Source: Hyphomicrobiales bacterium (lineage in GTDB: Bacteria > Pseudomonadota > Alphaproteobacteria > Rhizobiales > Beijerinckiaceae). Taken from it: 57,679 nt of DNA. Positions 15,801 through 25,236 of the stretch are shown here, piece by piece. Position 1 is the stretch's first letter. The number at the start of each line of letters is the position of its first letter. Below the pieces are notes generated by a model. That model saw only the letters and a list, made by a program, of their open reading frames with translations. It searched no databases and was not told the DNA's origin. The stretch spans positions 1 to 57,679 of the forward strand of contig JAPLOW010000065.1 of the NCBI GenBank assembly GCA_026400555.1, read 5' to 3'. A program made the translations under genes and the position numbers.

Positions 15801-17691
15801 CACCGTGGCCGGGGTCGGCGACATGTCCGGCGACGTGTTCGGCAACGGCATGCTGCTTTCCCCCGCCATCCGGCTGGTGGCGGCCTTCGATCACCGCGAC
15901 ATCTTCCTCGACCCCAACCCCGATCCGGCCGTATCGCTCAAGGAGCGCGAGCGCCTGTTCGCCCTGCCGCGCTCAAGCTGGCAGGACTACGACGCCTCGC
16001 TGATATCGGTCGGCGGCGGCGTGTTCCCGCGCAGTGCCAAATCGATCCCGCTCTCCGCGAAAGTCCGCGACCTGCTCGATCTCGACAAGCCCGAGGCCAC
16101 ACCGCAGGAAGTCATGAGCGCCATCCTGAAGGCCCCGGTTGACCTTCTCTGGTTCGGGGGCATCGGCACCTACATCCGTGCCTCGGGCGAGACCGACGCA
16201 GAGGTTGGCGACCGGGCCAATGATGCGATCCGGATCTCGGGGCTGGACATCCGCGCCAAGGTCGTCGGCGAGGGCGCCAATCTCGGCGCCACCCAGCGCG
16301 GACGCATCGAGGCCGCGCGCGCCGGCGTCCGGCTCAACACCGATGCGATCGACAATTCGGCAGGCGTCAACACCTCCGACGTCGAGGTCAACATCAAGAT
16401 TGCCCTGACTGCGCCCGAGCGGGACGGCCGGCTGACCTCCGATGCCCGCAACGCCTTGCTGGCGGCCATGACCGACGAGGTCGGACAGCTTGTGCTTCGC
16501 AACAACTATCTGCAGTCGCTGGCACTGTCGCTGGCGGAACGGCGCGGTGCCGCCGAGCTTCCGCTGGCACGGGCGCAGATGCGCAAGCTGGAGACGGAAG
16601 GGCGCCTCGACCGCTCCGTCGAATTCCTGCCCGCCGACGCCGTTCTGGCCGGCCGTGAGCAGCGCCAGGAAGGTATGACGCGGCCCGAACTGGCTGTGCT
16701 GCTCGCCTATGCCAAGCTCGCGCTCTACGACGACCTGCTGGCCAGTCGGCTGCCGGATGAGCCCTACCTCGCGAACGAGCTGACCCGGTATTTCCCGGCC
16801 GCGATGCGCGACCGCTTCGCGGACGCCATCACCGGTCATCGCCTGCGCCGCGAGATCATCTCGACGCAGCTTGCCAATGCGGTCATCAACCGCGCCGGAG
16901 CGGGGGTGGTGGCGCGGCTCTCTGACGAGACCGGGGCGGACGCCTCGGCCATCGCCCGCGCCTATATCCTGACCCGCGACGCCTTCGGCCTGCTCGACCT
17001 CAACCTTGCGATCGACCGGCTGGATGCGAAGCTGGGCGGTGCGACCCAGCTCGCCCTCTATGGCGCGGTGCAGGAGACGCTGGTGGCGCGCATGGTCTGG
17101 TTCCTGCGCAACGCCGATGTGAGCCGGCCGCTGGACGAGCAGGTCAAGCGTTTCGGCGCCGGTGTCGCGGCCATTGCGGCGGCAGGCACGAGCCTGGCCA
17201 CGGACCAGACAAGGCGCAACGCCGCCATCAAGCTCTGGACAGAGGCCGGGGTGCCAGCCGAGCTCGCCACGCGCATCGTCGATCTGCCTGCCCTGCAGGC
17301 GGCCCCCGACGGCGTGCTGATTGCCGAGCAGAGCGCGGCAACGGTGTCGGATGCGGTGTCGATGCTGTTCGGCGTGACGGAGGCGTTCGGCGCCGGCCAA
17401 CTCAAACAGGCGGGGGCAGCCCTGAAGGCAACAGACCGCTTCGAACGGCTTGCCATCGACCGCGCGATCGAGCGCATCGACCTGTCGTTGCGGACCATGT
17501 CGGTTGATGTGCTCAAACAGCATGGCAAGGGGCGCACGGCGCTGGATACGTGGCGCGGCCTGCGGCAAGCCGGGGTCGCGCAGTTCGGCGCATCGATCGC
17601 GGACCTGCTCGACAGCGGCCTGACGCCAGCCAAGCTCTCGGTCGCCGCCAGCCTGATGGACGATCTGGCCCGATCGGCGGCGAAGCGCTGA
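12859..17691 (+). CDS. gdhB: NAD-specific glutamate dehydrogenase, large (about 180 kDa) type
   Basis: 1610 residues from the GTG at 12859, chosen because AGAGGGGG lies seven bases upstream; an ATG at 12835 is the main alternative. Length and content match the bacterial L-180 GDH class: an ACT-like regulatory N-terminal half (for example the [12 protein letters not shown] block near residue 100), then the catalytic core with [14 protein letters not shown] near 815-828 and V-P-V-G-A-K-G-G-F with the catalytic lysine near 850. The dinucleotide-binding domain and a long helical C-terminal region follow. The enzyme oxidises glutamate to 2-oxoglutarate and ammonium, a catabolic role. It is monocistronic or followed by the Trm112-like gene 59 bases later. 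The gene symbol is that used for this class in some species. Confidence 0.96.
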   Translation: MARTPSGKTANPRAASAPDNTSDAAEVKGFTDLLFAHVAAEDIAVYDGDDLRRFAGGALAQLRTARLPHTTRVTLRDETLSQGGVRRELTIIEVINDNMPFLLDSTLSELAEQGLEPNLVAHPIVAVARDEAGGLVRMAGDASARAPEGTLRESLIHIHVEAMPDLAQRDRLVAGLDKVYADVRVAVDDWSSMRTRLGTAMQAYRNNPPPLPEEEMAEAMRFLDWISADNFTFLGMREYRFAKGSEAADQVGGTGLGILRDPSVMVLRRGRELVATTPEIRAFLNRPQALIITKANVKSRVHRRVHLDYVGIKLFTADGRLDGELRIVGLLTSSAYTGTAASVPYLRLKVAQVAKMAGFDQASYSGRSLLNVLDSYPRDELFQINVETLHRFALDIQQLTERPRIRALARIDEFDRFVSVLVYIPKDRYDTSVRRRVGDFLCRVFAGRLSAAYPAYPEGPLARTHYIIGRDDGETPRVDRATLEAGIAAIVRTWADGLKDALARAKGDAKARLSAERYADAFGAAYRENFAAAEALEDIAILDTLSADKPRAVDFYRREGDPNGRVNLKVFTRATPMPLSQRVPMLENMGFTVVNERTYRIVPAGSSESERVWLHDMALERAAGGEIDIAVAEPAIEAALMAQFAGLTEPDRYDALVLEAGLAWREVALMRALGRYLRQVGVPYGQDYLAGTLARHRDITRTLARSFHNRFDPRIEQAARSRAAADLAHTLDEQLSAVSSLDDDRILRRFANLIDAALRTNYFQIGSDGFARPVISFKFDSGKVEGLPAPRPLYEIFVYSPRVEGVHLRFGKVARGGLRWSDRPQDFRTEVLGLVKAQQVKNAVIVPVGAKGGFVPKQLPPASDRAAWFAEGTQSYRIFVRTLLELTDNLDGERIVPPANTIRYDGDDPYLVVAADKGTATFSDTANALSAEKGHWLGDAFASGGSQGYDHKKMGITARGAWEAVKRHFREINHDIQVTPFTVAGVGDMSGDVFGNGMLLSPAIRLVAAFDHRDIFLDPNPDPAVSLKERERLFALPRSSWQDYDASLISVGGGVFPRSAKSIPLSAKVRDLLDLDKPEATPQEVMSAILKAPVDLLWFGGIGTYIRASGETDAEVGDRANDAIRISGLDIRAKVVGEGANLGATQRGRIEAARAGVRLNTDAIDNSAGVNTSDVEVNIKIALTAPERDGRLTSDARNALLAAMTDEVGQLVLRNNYLQSLALSLAERRGAAELPLARAQMRKLETEGRLDRSVEFLPADAVLAGREQRQEGMTRPELAVLLAYAKLALYDDLLASRLPDEPYLANELTRYFPAAMRDRFADAITGHRLRREIISTQLANAVINRAGAGVVARLSDETGADASAIARAYILTRDAFGLLDLNLAIDRLDAKLGGATQLALYGAVQETLVARMVWFLRNADVSRPLDEQVKRFGAGVAAIAAAGTSLATDQTRRNAAIKLWTEAGVPAELATRIVDLPALQAAPDGVLIAEQSAATVSDAVSMLFGVTEAFGAGQLKQAGAALKATDRFERLAIDRAIERIDLSLRTMSVDVLKQHGKGRTALDTWRGLRQAGVAQFGASIADLLDSGLTPAKLSVAASLMDDLARSAAKR

Positions 17692-17750
17692 GGCCGGCTG
17701 GTCATGGCCGCGACTCTGCGCTAGACCGCCGCACAAGGAGGAGGGCAGCC

Positions 17751-17954
17751 ATGAACCAGGACCAGAGTGACGCCGGCAACGGTTTGCGCGCCGACCCCAA
17801 GCTGCTGGAGCTTCTCGTCTGCCCCGTCACCAAGACGACGCTGGTCTACGACGCGGCACGGCAGGAACTGGTCTCGATGGCAGCGAAGCTGGCCTACCCG
17901 ATCCGCGATGGCATCCCCATCATGCTGCCGGAAGAAGCACGGCCGATCGAATAG
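17751..17954 (+). CDS. Trm112-family small protein
   Basis: 67 residues from the ATG at 17751, directly behind a strong AAGGAGGAG. The conserved block is [14 protein letters not shown] near residues 15-28, then [17 protein letters not shown]. Eukaryotic and archaeal Trm112 activate methyltransferases; the bacterial YcaR-like relatives are uncharacterised. Only one cysteine of the zinc-knuckle pattern remains (C-P-V-T instead of C-P-x-C), a state I recall from other alphaproteobacterial members. It converges with the UbiH-family gene eight bases away. Confidence 0.9.
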   Translation: MNQDQSDAGNGLRADPKLLELLVCPVTKTTLVYDAARQELVSMAAKLAYPIRDGIPIMLPEEARPIE

Positions 17955-17962
17955 GCCCGGCT

Positions 17963-19204
17963 TCAGACAGCCTCGCCCCTAAGCAGCCGCGGCTGCGTTG
18001 TGCTGTTGCCCGAGGCCTCGCGGATGAACATCGCCTTCAGTCCGGGCATGCGGTCCACCAGCCCGAGGCCGAGGTCGCGGGCGAGGCGAACCGGGGTCAC
18101 GTCGTTCGAGAACAGGCGGTTGAGGCCATCCGTCACCACGCCCATCGCCACCGTGTCGAAGCGCCGCGCGGCCTGATAAGGCGCGAGCGCGGCCTCGGTT
18201 CCGACATCAACGCCAAGCCGCGCCGCATCCACCACGGCTTCGGCGAGGGAGGCCGCGTCCTTGAGGCCGAGATTGAGGCCCTGTCCGGCGATCGGGTGAA
18301 TCACATGGGCTGCATCGCCCAGCAGCGCCAATCGCGGCGCAATGAAGCGCCGCGCGATGCCAAAGGAGAGCGGATACGCCTTCGGAGCGCTGGCGAACCG
18401 CAAGGCCCCGAGCTGCAGGCCAAAACGGGTTTCCAGCTCGTCGAGCAGATCGTCGGGCTGAAGCGACAGAAGGGTCTCGGCGTCGCTGGTTGCTTCCGTC
18501 CAGACGATGGAAGACTGATGGCCCATCGCCGCGTCGTCGGGCAGCGGCAGGACTGCAAAGGGGCCAGCCGGCAGGAAATGCTCGATCGCCCGTCCGCCAT
18601 GGGGCCTTTCATGGGCGACGGTGGCCACGATGCCGGACTGTCCGTAGTCCCATCCGACCCAGCCGATCGCGGCGCCTTCCCGCAGGCGCGAGCGGGCGCC
18701 GTCGGCGGCGACCACCAGCGCAGCCCGCTGCCGCTCGCCATCCGTATAGTCGACCGTCGCGGAGTCCTGATTCGCCGTGACCCGCCGGACGCCGACGGCC
18801 CGCAGCGCTACACCGACCTCCCGGCATGACTCGGTCAGGACCTGATTGATCACCCGGCTCCACACCATATGGGCGAAAGGGGCGCCATCCGCGCCGGCAT
18901 CAGGCCTGCTGTTCGCAAAGGTCAGGTATCCGGGCCGCACGACATCGCGGGTCTTGCTATCCGTGACCAGCATGTCGGTGATCGGCTGCGCCTCGCCCGC
19001 CATCGCGTCCCAGACGCCGAGGGCGGCAAACATGCGCCGTCCTGCGGCGGAGATCGCATAGGCACGGCCGTCAGTGCGCCCGGGCCGCGCCAGAACCGGA
19101 TCAGCCAGCACGACCTCATGACCCGCGCCGAGCGCCTGCTTCAGCGCCAGCGCGAGGCTGAGCCCGCCAAGTCCTCCCCCGGCAATGATGATGCGCTGCG
19201 CCAA
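17963..19204 (-). CDS. UbiH/UbiF/COQ6-family FAD-dependent monooxygenase (ubiquinone hydroxylase type)
   Basis: 413 residues if started at the TTG at 19204, which has GGAGAAA six bases upstream. A GTG at 19219 and an ATG at 19291 are in frame, but the latter would nearly reach the divergent tesB start. The FAD motif G-G-G-L-G-G is at residues 9-14, the D-G-A-R-S segment lies mid-protein, and the family block L-L-G-D-A-A-H-x-I-H-P-I-A-G-Q-G-L-N-L-G-L-K-D binds the flavin. These enzymes hydroxylate the ubiquinone ring at one or more positions; which position cannot be read from the sequence alone. It is divergent from tesB. Confidence 0.92.
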   Translation of the reverse strand: MAQRIIIAGGGLGGLSLALALKQALGAGHEVVLADPVLARPGRTDGRAYAISAAGRRMFAALGVWDAMAGEAQPITDMLVTDSKTRDVVRPGYLTFANSRPDAGADGAPFAHMVWSRVINQVLTESCREVGVALRAVGVRRVTANQDSATVDYTDGERQRAALVVAADGARSRLREGAAIGWVGWDYGQSGIVATVAHERPHGGRAIEHFLPAGPFAVLPLPDDAAMGHQSSIVWTEATSDAETLLSLQPDDLLDELETRFGLQLGALRFASAPKAYPLSFGIARRFIAPRLALLGDAAHVIHPIAGQGLNLGLKDAASLAEAVVDAARLGVDVGTEAALAPYQAARRFDTVAMGVVTDGLNRLFSNDVTPVRLARDLGLGLVDRMPGLKAMFIREASGNSTTQPRLLRGEAV

Positions 19205-19312
19205 GGCTGCTTTCTCCACGTCGAACTGGCCCCGGCCGCGCCGGCAGAGCTTGACGGCATCCCCTGTGGACCTGCCAGATGCGGCTGGCAAGTCACCGGA
19301 GGTTCACACGGC

Positions 19313-20179
19313 ATGTCAAACGCGGTCGATGCCCTTCTCGACATCCTTGACCTCGAGCCCCTCGAGCGCAACCTGTTCCGGGGTCGCACCCCTCTGGCCG
19401 GCAGGAGCCGGGTTTTTGGCGGACAGGTTGTGGCCCAGGCGCTGGTCGCGGCCTGCCGGACCGTTGAGGCACGGCAGCTGCATTCGCTGCATGCCTATTT
19501 CCTGCTGCCCGGGGATCCGTCGATCCCGATCATCTATGATGTCGACCGGATCCGCGACGGCCGCTCCTTCACCACGCGCCGGGTCGTCGCGATCCAGAAA
19601 GGCGAAGCGATCTTCGCCATGTCGGCCTCCTTCCACGCCGACGAGACCGGCTACGATCACCAGATGCCGATGCCTCATGTACCCCGGCCCGAGGAGTTGC
19701 CGGACGCTGACGAGATGCGCCAGAGGATCCTGCCTTCCCTGCCGCCCGCGGTTCGCGCCTACTTCGAAAGTGACCAGCCGATCGAGCTGAAGCCGGTGGA
19801 GCTGTCCCGCTATCACGACGGAGCGCCACTGCCGCCGAAATTCCATGTCTGGCTCCGGGCCAGCCACCGGCTGCCGGACAACCCGACCCTGCACCAGTGC
19901 GTACTCGCCTACGCCTCCGACATGACCTTGCTGGACGCCTCGCTCATCGCCCATGGGCGCACGGTTTTCGAGCACACGATCCAGGCGGCCAGCCTCGACC
20001 ACGCCCTTTGGCTGCATCGTCCGTTCAGGATGGACGAGTGGCTGCTCTACGCACAGGACAGCCCGTCCGCCCACGGAGCGCTCGGCTTTGCGCGCGGCCT
20101 GATCTTCAACCTGCGCGGTGAATTGGTCGCTTCTGTCGCGCAGGAAGGTCTTATTCGGCGTCGGGACGACCTGGCCTGA
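19313..20179 (+). CDS. tesB: Acyl-CoA thioesterase II
   Basis: 288 residues from the ATG at 19313, preceded by CGGAGGT. The protein is a double hotdog: N-terminal half with F-R-G-R-T-P and R-V-F-G-G-Q-V-V-A-Q-A-L, then Y-F-L-x-P-G-D and a D-G-R-S-F-x-T-R-R-V motif. The C-terminal half has L-A-Y-x-S-D-x-x-L-L-D and A-S-L-D-H-A-L-W-L-H-R-P-F-R with the D-E-W-L-L-Y end typical of TesB. It hydrolyses medium- and long-chain acyl-CoA. The catalytic D-T/S-Q set is consistent with the family. It precedes glnK but is separated by 263 bases with its own sigma-54 promoter, so they are not one operon. Confidence 0.95.
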   Translation: MSNAVDALLDILDLEPLERNLFRGRTPLAGRSRVFGGQVVAQALVAACRTVEARQLHSLHAYFLLPGDPSIPIIYDVDRIRDGRSFTTRRVVAIQKGEAIFAMSASFHADETGYDHQMPMPHVPRPEELPDADEMRQRILPSLPPAVRAYFESDQPIELKPVELSRYHDGAPLPPKFHVWLRASHRLPDNPTLHQCVLAYASDMTLLDASLIAHGRTVFEHTIQAASLDHALWLHRPFRMDEWLLYAQDSPSAHGALGFARGLIFNLRGELVASVAQEGLIRRRDDLA

Positions 20180-20323
20180 CGATCGAATTGCCGCGAATAG
20201 CAGCAAATGGCGCGAATTTAAGCAATTTGTGACGGGTGCTTCAGACGTACAGGCACCGTGCCCGACGTCGGCATGGCGTGGAATCCCTCTTGCCTGCACC
20301 CCTCCCGCTGCCCGCTCCGGCTT

Positions 20324-20339
20324 TGGCACGCTCCTTGAT
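20324..20339 (+). promoter_or_regulatory. Sigma-54 (RpoN) promoter of glnK-amtB
   Basis: TGGCAC at 20324-20329, five bases, then TTGAT at 20335-20339. The GG of the -24 element and the -12 element are ten bases apart as required. The -12 dinucleotide is GA instead of the usual GC. It lies about 105 bases before the glnK start, giving a leader of roughly 90 bases. Nitrogen control of glnK-amtB by NtrC and sigma-54 is well established, so position and match support each other. No clear NtrC site pair was found upstream, although a GGTGC-N13-GCACC repeat lies about 80 bases before it. Confidence 0.8.
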
Positions 20340-20442
20340 AGTTGCGTGAAGGCGACAGGCGCGTGTCCGTCGCTGTGCTGCAATCAAGCGTCCGGTCTCC
20401 AACCCTGGGTGCCGGCGACAACCAGACGGGGTGCGAGGCAAC

Positions 20443-20781
20443 ATGAAAATCGTGATGGCCATCATCAAGCCATTCAAACTTGAGGAGGTGCGCGACGCGC
20501 TGACCTCTCTTGGGGTCCATGGCCTGACCGTGACCGAGGTGAAAGGCTACGGCCGCCAGAAGGGTCACACCGAAATCTACCGTGGCGCCGAGTACGCTGT
20601 GAGCTTTCTGCCGAAGATCAAGATCGAAGTGGCCGTGGCCAATGATCTGGTCGGCAAGGTGATCGACGCCATCACCGGCGCTGCCCGCACCGGGCAGATC
20701 GGCGATGGAAAAATCTTCGTGTCCTCAATTGAACGCGCCGTCCGCATCCGCACCGGCGAAACCGATCAGGACGCGCTCTGA
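20443..20781 (+). CDS. glnK: Nitrogen regulatory protein P-II
   Basis: 112 residues from the ATG at 20443 (M-K-I-V-M-A-I-I-K-P-F-K), the exact family length; an upstream in-frame start would add four residues. The uridylylation site Y51 sits in Y-R-G-A-E-Y-A-V-S-F-L-P-K, and the C-terminal block G-K-I-F-V-x-x-I-E-x-A-x-R-I-R-T-G-E is complete. P-II trimers sense 2-oxoglutarate and ATP/ADP and control AmtB, glutamine synthetase adenylylation and NtrB. Being directly upstream of amtB makes it GlnK rather than the glnA-linked GlnB. Confidence 0.97.
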   Translation: MKIVMAIIKPFKLEEVRDALTSLGVHGLTVTEVKGYGRQKGHTEIYRGAEYAVSFLPKIKIEVAVANDLVGKVIDAITGAARTGQIGDGKIFVSSIERAVRIRTGETDQDAL

Positions 20782-20811
20782 GCCCGCGCCTTTTTTCTGG
20801 AGAGTAACCTC

Positions 20812-22296
20812 ATGTCCATCTCACGTTTTGCAGGAGCAGGCCTCGCCGGGCTGACGTCGCTCCTGATTGCAGCGACGCCGGCCCTCGCCCAGGCGCCGAC
20901 GGTCAACAAGGGCGACACAGCCTTCCTGATGATCTGTACGGTTCTCGTGCTTTTGATGACTATTCCCGGGCTCGCGCTGTTCTATGGCGGCCTTGTCCGC
21001 AGCAAGAACATGCTGTCGGTCCTGACACAGGTCTTCGCCATCGTCTGCGTGGTGATGATCATCTGGGTGACCTACGGCTACTCGCTCGCCTTCACCAGCG
21101 GCGGTGGCCTCAACGACTATGTCGGCGGCTTGTCGAAGGCCTTCCTGAACATCGCGCCCGAAGGCAAGACGATCGTCGACGCAACGGCCGCGACCTTCTC
21201 GAACGGCTCCTATGTGCCCGAGCTGGTCTACATTATGTTCCAGATGACCTTCGCCTGCATCACTTGCGCGCTGATCGTTGGAGCCTTCGCCGAGCGCATG
21301 AAGTTCTCGGCCTTGCTGCTGTTCACGGTGCTGTGGTGCACCTTCGTGTATCTGCCAATCGCCCACATGGTCTGGTACTGGGCGGGACCGGACGCGCTCG
21401 CCGCCGCCGCCAAGGCTGTCGCCGAAGCCGGCGCGAATGCCGCCAAGAAAGCTGCGGCCGAAGCTGAACTTGCCAAGGTTACTGCCGATGCAGGCCTGAT
21501 CTTCCAGTGGGGCGCCCTCGATTTTGCCGGCGGCACCGTCGTGCACATCAACTCGGGCATCGCCGGCCTCGTCGGCTGCCTCGTGCTCGGCAAGCGCATC
21601 GGCTACGGCAAGGAGCTGATGGCTCCGCATTCGCTGACCATGACGATGATCGGCGCGGCGCTGCTCTGGGTCGGCTGGTTCGGCTTCAATGCTGGCTCCA
21701 ACCTCGAAGCCAACGGCACGGCCGGTCTGGCCATGGCCAACACCTTCGTCGCGGCCGCTGCTGCCGGCCTGTCCTGGCTGCTGATCGAGTGGGCCACGAA
21801 GGGTAAGCCCTCCCTGCTCGGCCTGGCTTCGGGTGTGGTCGCCGGCCTCGTGGCCGTCACCCCAGCCTCCGGCTTTGCCGGCCCGATGGGTTCGCTGGTC
21901 CTCGGCCTCGCCGCAGGCGCCGTCTGCTTCGTCTTCTGCTCGACGGTGAAGAACAGCTTTGGCTATGACGACTCGCTGGACGTGTTCGGCATCCATTGCG
22001 TTGGCGGCATCCTCGGCGCTCTGGCGACCGGCATTCTGGTCAACACCGCACTCGGCGGCACCGGTATCCCGGACTACACCACCAAGCCCGGCGAGCTTTC
22101 GGTCGGCGCCTATGCCCTCGGAACCCAGCTCTGGGCACAGGCCAAGGCGGTGCTTCTGACCATCGCCTGGTCCGGCATAGGCTCGTTCATCATCTACAAG
22201 ATCGTCGATGTGATCGTGGGCCTGCGCGTCACCACCGAGCAGGAGCGCGAAGGTCTCGACATCGCCGAACATGGCGAACGCGCCTACAACTACTAA
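20812..22296 (+). CDS. amtB: Ammonium transporter
   Basis: 494 residues. A signal peptide (hydrophobic to about residue 25, A-L-A-Q) precedes eleven membrane helices. The twin histidines of the pore are in P-I-A-H-M-V-W (H185) and F-G-I-H-C-V-G-G (H395). The core motif D-F-A-G-G-T-V-V-H-I-N-S-G and the C-terminal tail D-I-A-E-H-G-E-x-A-Y-N-Y that contacts GlnK are intact. Residues about 194-228, in the periplasmic loop after helix five, are an alanine- and lysine-rich stretch that most AmtB proteins lack. It starts 30 bases after glnK and shares its sigma-54 promoter; a terminator follows. Confidence 0.97.
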   Translation: MSISRFAGAGLAGLTSLLIAATPALAQAPTVNKGDTAFLMICTVLVLLMTIPGLALFYGGLVRSKNMLSVLTQVFAIVCVVMIIWVTYGYSLAFTSGGGLNDYVGGLSKAFLNIAPEGKTIVDATAATFSNGSYVPELVYIMFQMTFACITCALIVGAFAERMKFSALLLFTVLWCTFVYLPIAHMVWYWAGPDALAAAAKAVAEAGANAAKKAAAEAELAKVTADAGLIFQWGALDFAGGTVVHINSGIAGLVGCLVLGKRIGYGKELMAPHSLTMTMIGAALLWVGWFGFNAGSNLEANGTAGLAMANTFVAAAAAGLSWLLIEWATKGKPSLLGLASGVVAGLVAVTPASGFAGPMGSLVLGLAAGAVCFVFCSTVKNSFGYDDSLDVFGIHCVGGILGALATGILVNTALGGTGIPDYTTKPGELSVGAYALGTQLWAQAKAVLLTIAWSGIGSFIIYKIVDVIVGLRVTTEQEREGLDIAEHGERAYNY

Positions 22297-22321
22297 GCGC
22301 GCCTTCCCCTCTGCAGCACCC

Positions 22322-22349
22322 GCCCCGGCCATGTGGCCGGGGCTTTTTT
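22322..22349 (+). terminator. Rho-independent terminator of glnK-amtB
   Basis: A perfect nine-base-pair stem GCCCCGGCC / GGCCGGGGC with an ATGT loop, directly followed by six T. It lies 26 bases after the amtB stop and isolates the operon from ftsK. Confidence 0.95.
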
Positions 22350-22387
22350 CTGGGTCAACAGCCTTCGAGGCCACCGGCCTCGCGACA

Positions 22388-22408
22388 GGGTTAAGCGGAC
22401 CTTAACCC
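22388..22408. promoter_or_regulatory. CtrA-type binding site upstream of ftsK
   Basis: TTAA-N7-TTAAC is matched exactly at 22391-22406, inside a perfect eight-base inverted repeat GGGTTAAG / CTTAACCC with a five-base spacer. It lies about 58 bases before the ftsK start, at a promoter-like distance. CtrA is the alphaproteobacterial cell-cycle regulator, and TTAA is rare in this GC-rich DNA, so chance is unlikely. Activation versus repression cannot be told. Confidence 0.75.
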
Positions 22409-22463
22409 GCCCTTCGCTAATGTCCTTGGTGTTGTCAGCCTCGCGTTCGGGGCTGCGCGCCTT

Positions 22464-25103
22464 GTGAACCGCATGGCGCTCAACACTGGGCCACAGACCA
22501 TGCGCATGATCCGACGTCGCTCCCTGAGTGATCATCTTCCGCCAGCTTTCCGCGCCTTCGTGAGCCGGCGCGCGGCGGAACTTGGCGGGTTCGCGATCCT
22601 CGGCACGATCATCCTGCTGCTGCTGGCGCTGGCGAGCTGGTCGGTCGACGATCCCAGCCTCAACAACGCCACCAACGGCAAGGTCCGCAATCTTCTGGGC
22701 CGTCCCGGCGCCATCGTCGCCGACCTGCTGATGCAGCTTGGCGGTCTTGGGGTGATCGCGGTGCTGCTGCCACCCTTCGCCTGGGCCTTGAAGCTCCTGC
22801 GGACCGGAACGCTGGGGCGCGTCGCGCTGCGCCTTGCGCTCTGGCTGATGGGCGCGGCCGCGGCCTCCGCCGTCGCCAGCGCCTTGCCGCCATCGGGCCG
22901 CTGGCCACTCCCGACCGGGCTTGGCGGCGTCATCGGCGATTCGCTCTATCTCGGCGCGCGGAACCTTGTCGGCCTGTCCGGCTCGCCCTTTGGCAGTCTC
23001 CTCGGTTTTGTCTACCTCGCCGTCGCGGTCCTGAGCCTGACCGCTTCCGCCGGATATGCCTTCGCCCGCGACGAGGATGACGACGATGAGATCGCGCAGG
23101 CTGAGGATGACGACGAGCGGCCGCGTTCGGATCTCGAACCAGGCCTGACTGTGGTCCTCCTGGGCGGGATCGCCCACTTCGCCATGACCGTCCAGGGCAT
23201 GATGCGGCGCTGGATGGGAGGGCGTCGGCTCGCCATGGCCGGTTCGCCTGATACGGGGCGGGTCGGAATTGATCGGCCAGTCCCTTCCGCGACGCGTCTG
23301 CGGCGCGAGCCAGCCTTTGCCGATGGGCCGGGCCACGTGCAGGCCGAACGGGTGCCCGCGCCGGACTCGCGCGCCTTGCAACCCGAATCACGGTCCAGCC
23401 CCACCGCTTCGCCGAGGGTTGCAGTCGCGCCAGTCCTGCCGGACCTTGATGATGAGGACCCGCTCGACAACACCGTCAGCCCGCGCATCGCCGCGCCGCC
23501 GCCCCCCCCCAAACCCGGCAAGCGCATCCAGCGCGAGGCCCAGCCTTCCTTGCTCGACCGCGATGGGTTTGCGCTTCCGGCGCTCACCTTCCTGGCCGAA
23601 CCGAAAAAGACGTCCGTTCCGAATGTCTCCGCCGACGCGCTGGAACAGAATGCGACCCTGCTGGAAGGCGTTCTCGAGGATTTCGGCGTACGCGGCGAAA
23701 TCACGCAGGTGCGTCCTGGGCCCGTGGTCACGCTGTATGAGCTCGAACCTGCACCAGGCACCAAGTCCTCGCGCGTCATCAGCCTGGCCGATGACATCGC
23801 CCGCTCGATGAGCGCGATTTCCGCCCGCGTCGCCGTGGTGCAGGGCCGCAACGCGATCGGCGTCGAACTGCCCAATGCCAAGCGCGAGACGGTTTACCTG
23901 CGCGAACTGCTGGCCAGCGTCGACTTTGAGCAGAGCAAGCACAAGCTGGCGCTGTGCCTCGGCAAGACCATCGGCGGCGAGCCTGTGATCGCCGACCTCG
24001 CCAAGATGCCGCACCTCCTGGTTGCCGGCACCACCGGCTCCGGCAAGTCGGTTGCGATCAACACCATGATCCTGTCGCTGCTCTACCGGCTGAAGCCGGA
24101 GGAGTGCCGCCTGATCATGGTCGATCCCAAGATGCTCGAACTGTCGGTTTATGATGGAATTCCCCATCTGCTGACCCCCGTCGTTACCGACCCCAAGAAA
24201 GCGGTCGTCGCGCTGAAATGGGCCGTTCGCGAGATGGAGGAGCGCTACAAGAAGATGTCGAAGCTCGGCGTCCGCAACATCGACGGCTTCAACCAGCGCG
24301 TCGCCGAGGCGCGCGAGAAGGGCGAGATCATCACGCGCACCGTGCAGACTGGCTTTGACCGCCATTCCGGCGAGGCCATCTACGAGCAAGAGGACATGGA
24401 TCTCGAATCCCTGCCCTATCTCGTTGTGATCGTGGACGAGATGGCCGACCTGATGATGGTGGCCGGCAAGGACATCGAAGGTGCGATCCAGCGTCTCGCC
24501 CAGATGGCACGTGCCGCCGGCATCCATGTGGTGCTGGCCACGCAGCGCCCATCCGTCGATGTCATCACCGGTACGATCAAGGCCAACTTCCCGACCCGGA
24601 TCTCCTTCCAGGTGACCTCGAAGATCGATTCGCGTACCATCCTTGGCGAACAGGGCGCCGAGCAGCTCCTGGGCCAGGGCGACATGCTGTTCATGGCGGG
24701 CGGCGGCCGCATCACCCGCGTTCACGGGCCGTTTGTCTCCGATGGAGAGGTCGAGAAGGTGGTCGCCCATCTCAAGGCGCAAGGGCGTCCGAACTATCTC
24801 GATGCCGTCACGGCTGACGAAAGCGATCTGCCTCCGGCGCAGGCCGGCGATGCCGACAGCCCGGTCTTCGACAAGGGTGAGATGGGCACCGGAGGGGGCG
24901 ATCTGTACGAACAGGCCGTCGCGGTGGTGCTGCGCGACAACAAGGCTTCGACCTCCTACATCCAGCGGCGCCTGCAGATCGGCTACAACCGCGCAGCCTC
25001 GATCATGGAGCGGATGGAGAACGAAGGCATCGTTGGCCCGGCAAACCATGCCGGCAAGCGCGACATTCTCGTCGAAGGGCAAGGACCGCACGATCCCGAT
25101 TGA
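22464..25103 (+). CDS. ftsK: DNA translocase FtsK
   Basis: 879 residues from a GTG at 22464; ATGs at 22473 and 22500 are possible and the last would begin just before the conserved R-R-R-S-L-S. Four N-terminal membrane helices (about 45-200) are followed by an acidic then proline-rich linker (200-360) that includes a run of nine C in the DNA. The RecA-like motor has Walker A G-T-T-G-S-G-K-S near 522 and Walker [10 protein letters not shown] near 655. The winged-helix gamma domain ([14 protein letters not shown]) near 830 reads KOPS. FtsK sits at the septum and pumps chromosome termini for dimer resolution. lolA follows after 133 bases. Confidence 0.96.
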   Translation: MNRMALNTGPQTMRMIRRRSLSDHLPPAFRAFVSRRAAELGGFAILGTIILLLLALASWSVDDPSLNNATNGKVRNLLGRPGAIVADLLMQLGGLGVIAVLLPPFAWALKLLRTGTLGRVALRLALWLMGAAAASAVASALPPSGRWPLPTGLGGVIGDSLYLGARNLVGLSGSPFGSLLGFVYLAVAVLSLTASAGYAFARDEDDDDEIAQAEDDDERPRSDLEPGLTVVLLGGIAHFAMTVQGMMRRWMGGRRLAMAGSPDTGRVGIDRPVPSATRLRREPAFADGPGHVQAERVPAPDSRALQPESRSSPTASPRVAVAPVLPDLDDEDPLDNTVSPRIAAPPPPPKPGKRIQREAQPSLLDRDGFALPALTFLAEPKKTSVPNVSADALEQNATLLEGVLEDFGVRGEITQVRPGPVVTLYELEPAPGTKSSRVISLADDIARSMSAISARVAVVQGRNAIGVELPNAKRETVYLRELLASVDFEQSKHKLALCLGKTIGGEPVIADLAKMPHLLVAGTTGSGKSVAINTMILSLLYRLKPEECRLIMVDPKMLELSVYDGIPHLLTPVVTDPKKAVVALKWAVREMEERYKKMSKLGVRNIDGFNQRVAEAREKGEIITRTVQTGFDRHSGEAIYEQEDMDLESLPYLVVIVDEMADLMMVAGKDIEGAIQRLAQMARAAGIHVVLATQRPSVDVITGTIKANFPTRISFQVTSKIDSRTILGEQGAEQLLGQGDMLFMAGGGRITRVHGPFVSDGEVEKVVAHLKAQGRPNYLDAVTADESDLPPAQAGDADSPVFDKGEMGTGGGDLYEQAVAVVLRDNKASTSYIQRRLQIGYNRAASIMERMENEGIVGPANHAGKRDILVEGQGPHDPD

Positions 25104-25236
25104 AGTCCGGCCTTCAAATGACCATGTGTCGAGGGTAACAGATCGCCATGCGAGACCGGACATGACATCCGGTTCATGCCGGGCGATCAGGCGTCAAGAA
25201 GGCGCTGTCGCAGAAGACGCTGGAAGGCTGTCGAAG

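Noticed and set aside
15973-17736. 587-codon open frame antisense to the NAD-GDH
   Set aside because: Product lacks any recognisable domain; codon-position bias fits the sense strand.
17751-17954. Trm112-like protein read as degenerate because three zinc cysteines are missing
   Set aside because: Strong ribosome-binding site and intact conserved core; the single-cysteine form is, as far as I know, normal in Alphaproteobacteria.
20821-22374. 517-codon open frame antisense to amtB
   Set aside because: Shadow of a certain gene; it also covers the glnK-amtB terminator on the other strand.
23388-25163. 591-codon open frame antisense to ftsK
   Set aside because: Shadow frame; the sense strand has complete FtsK motor motifs.
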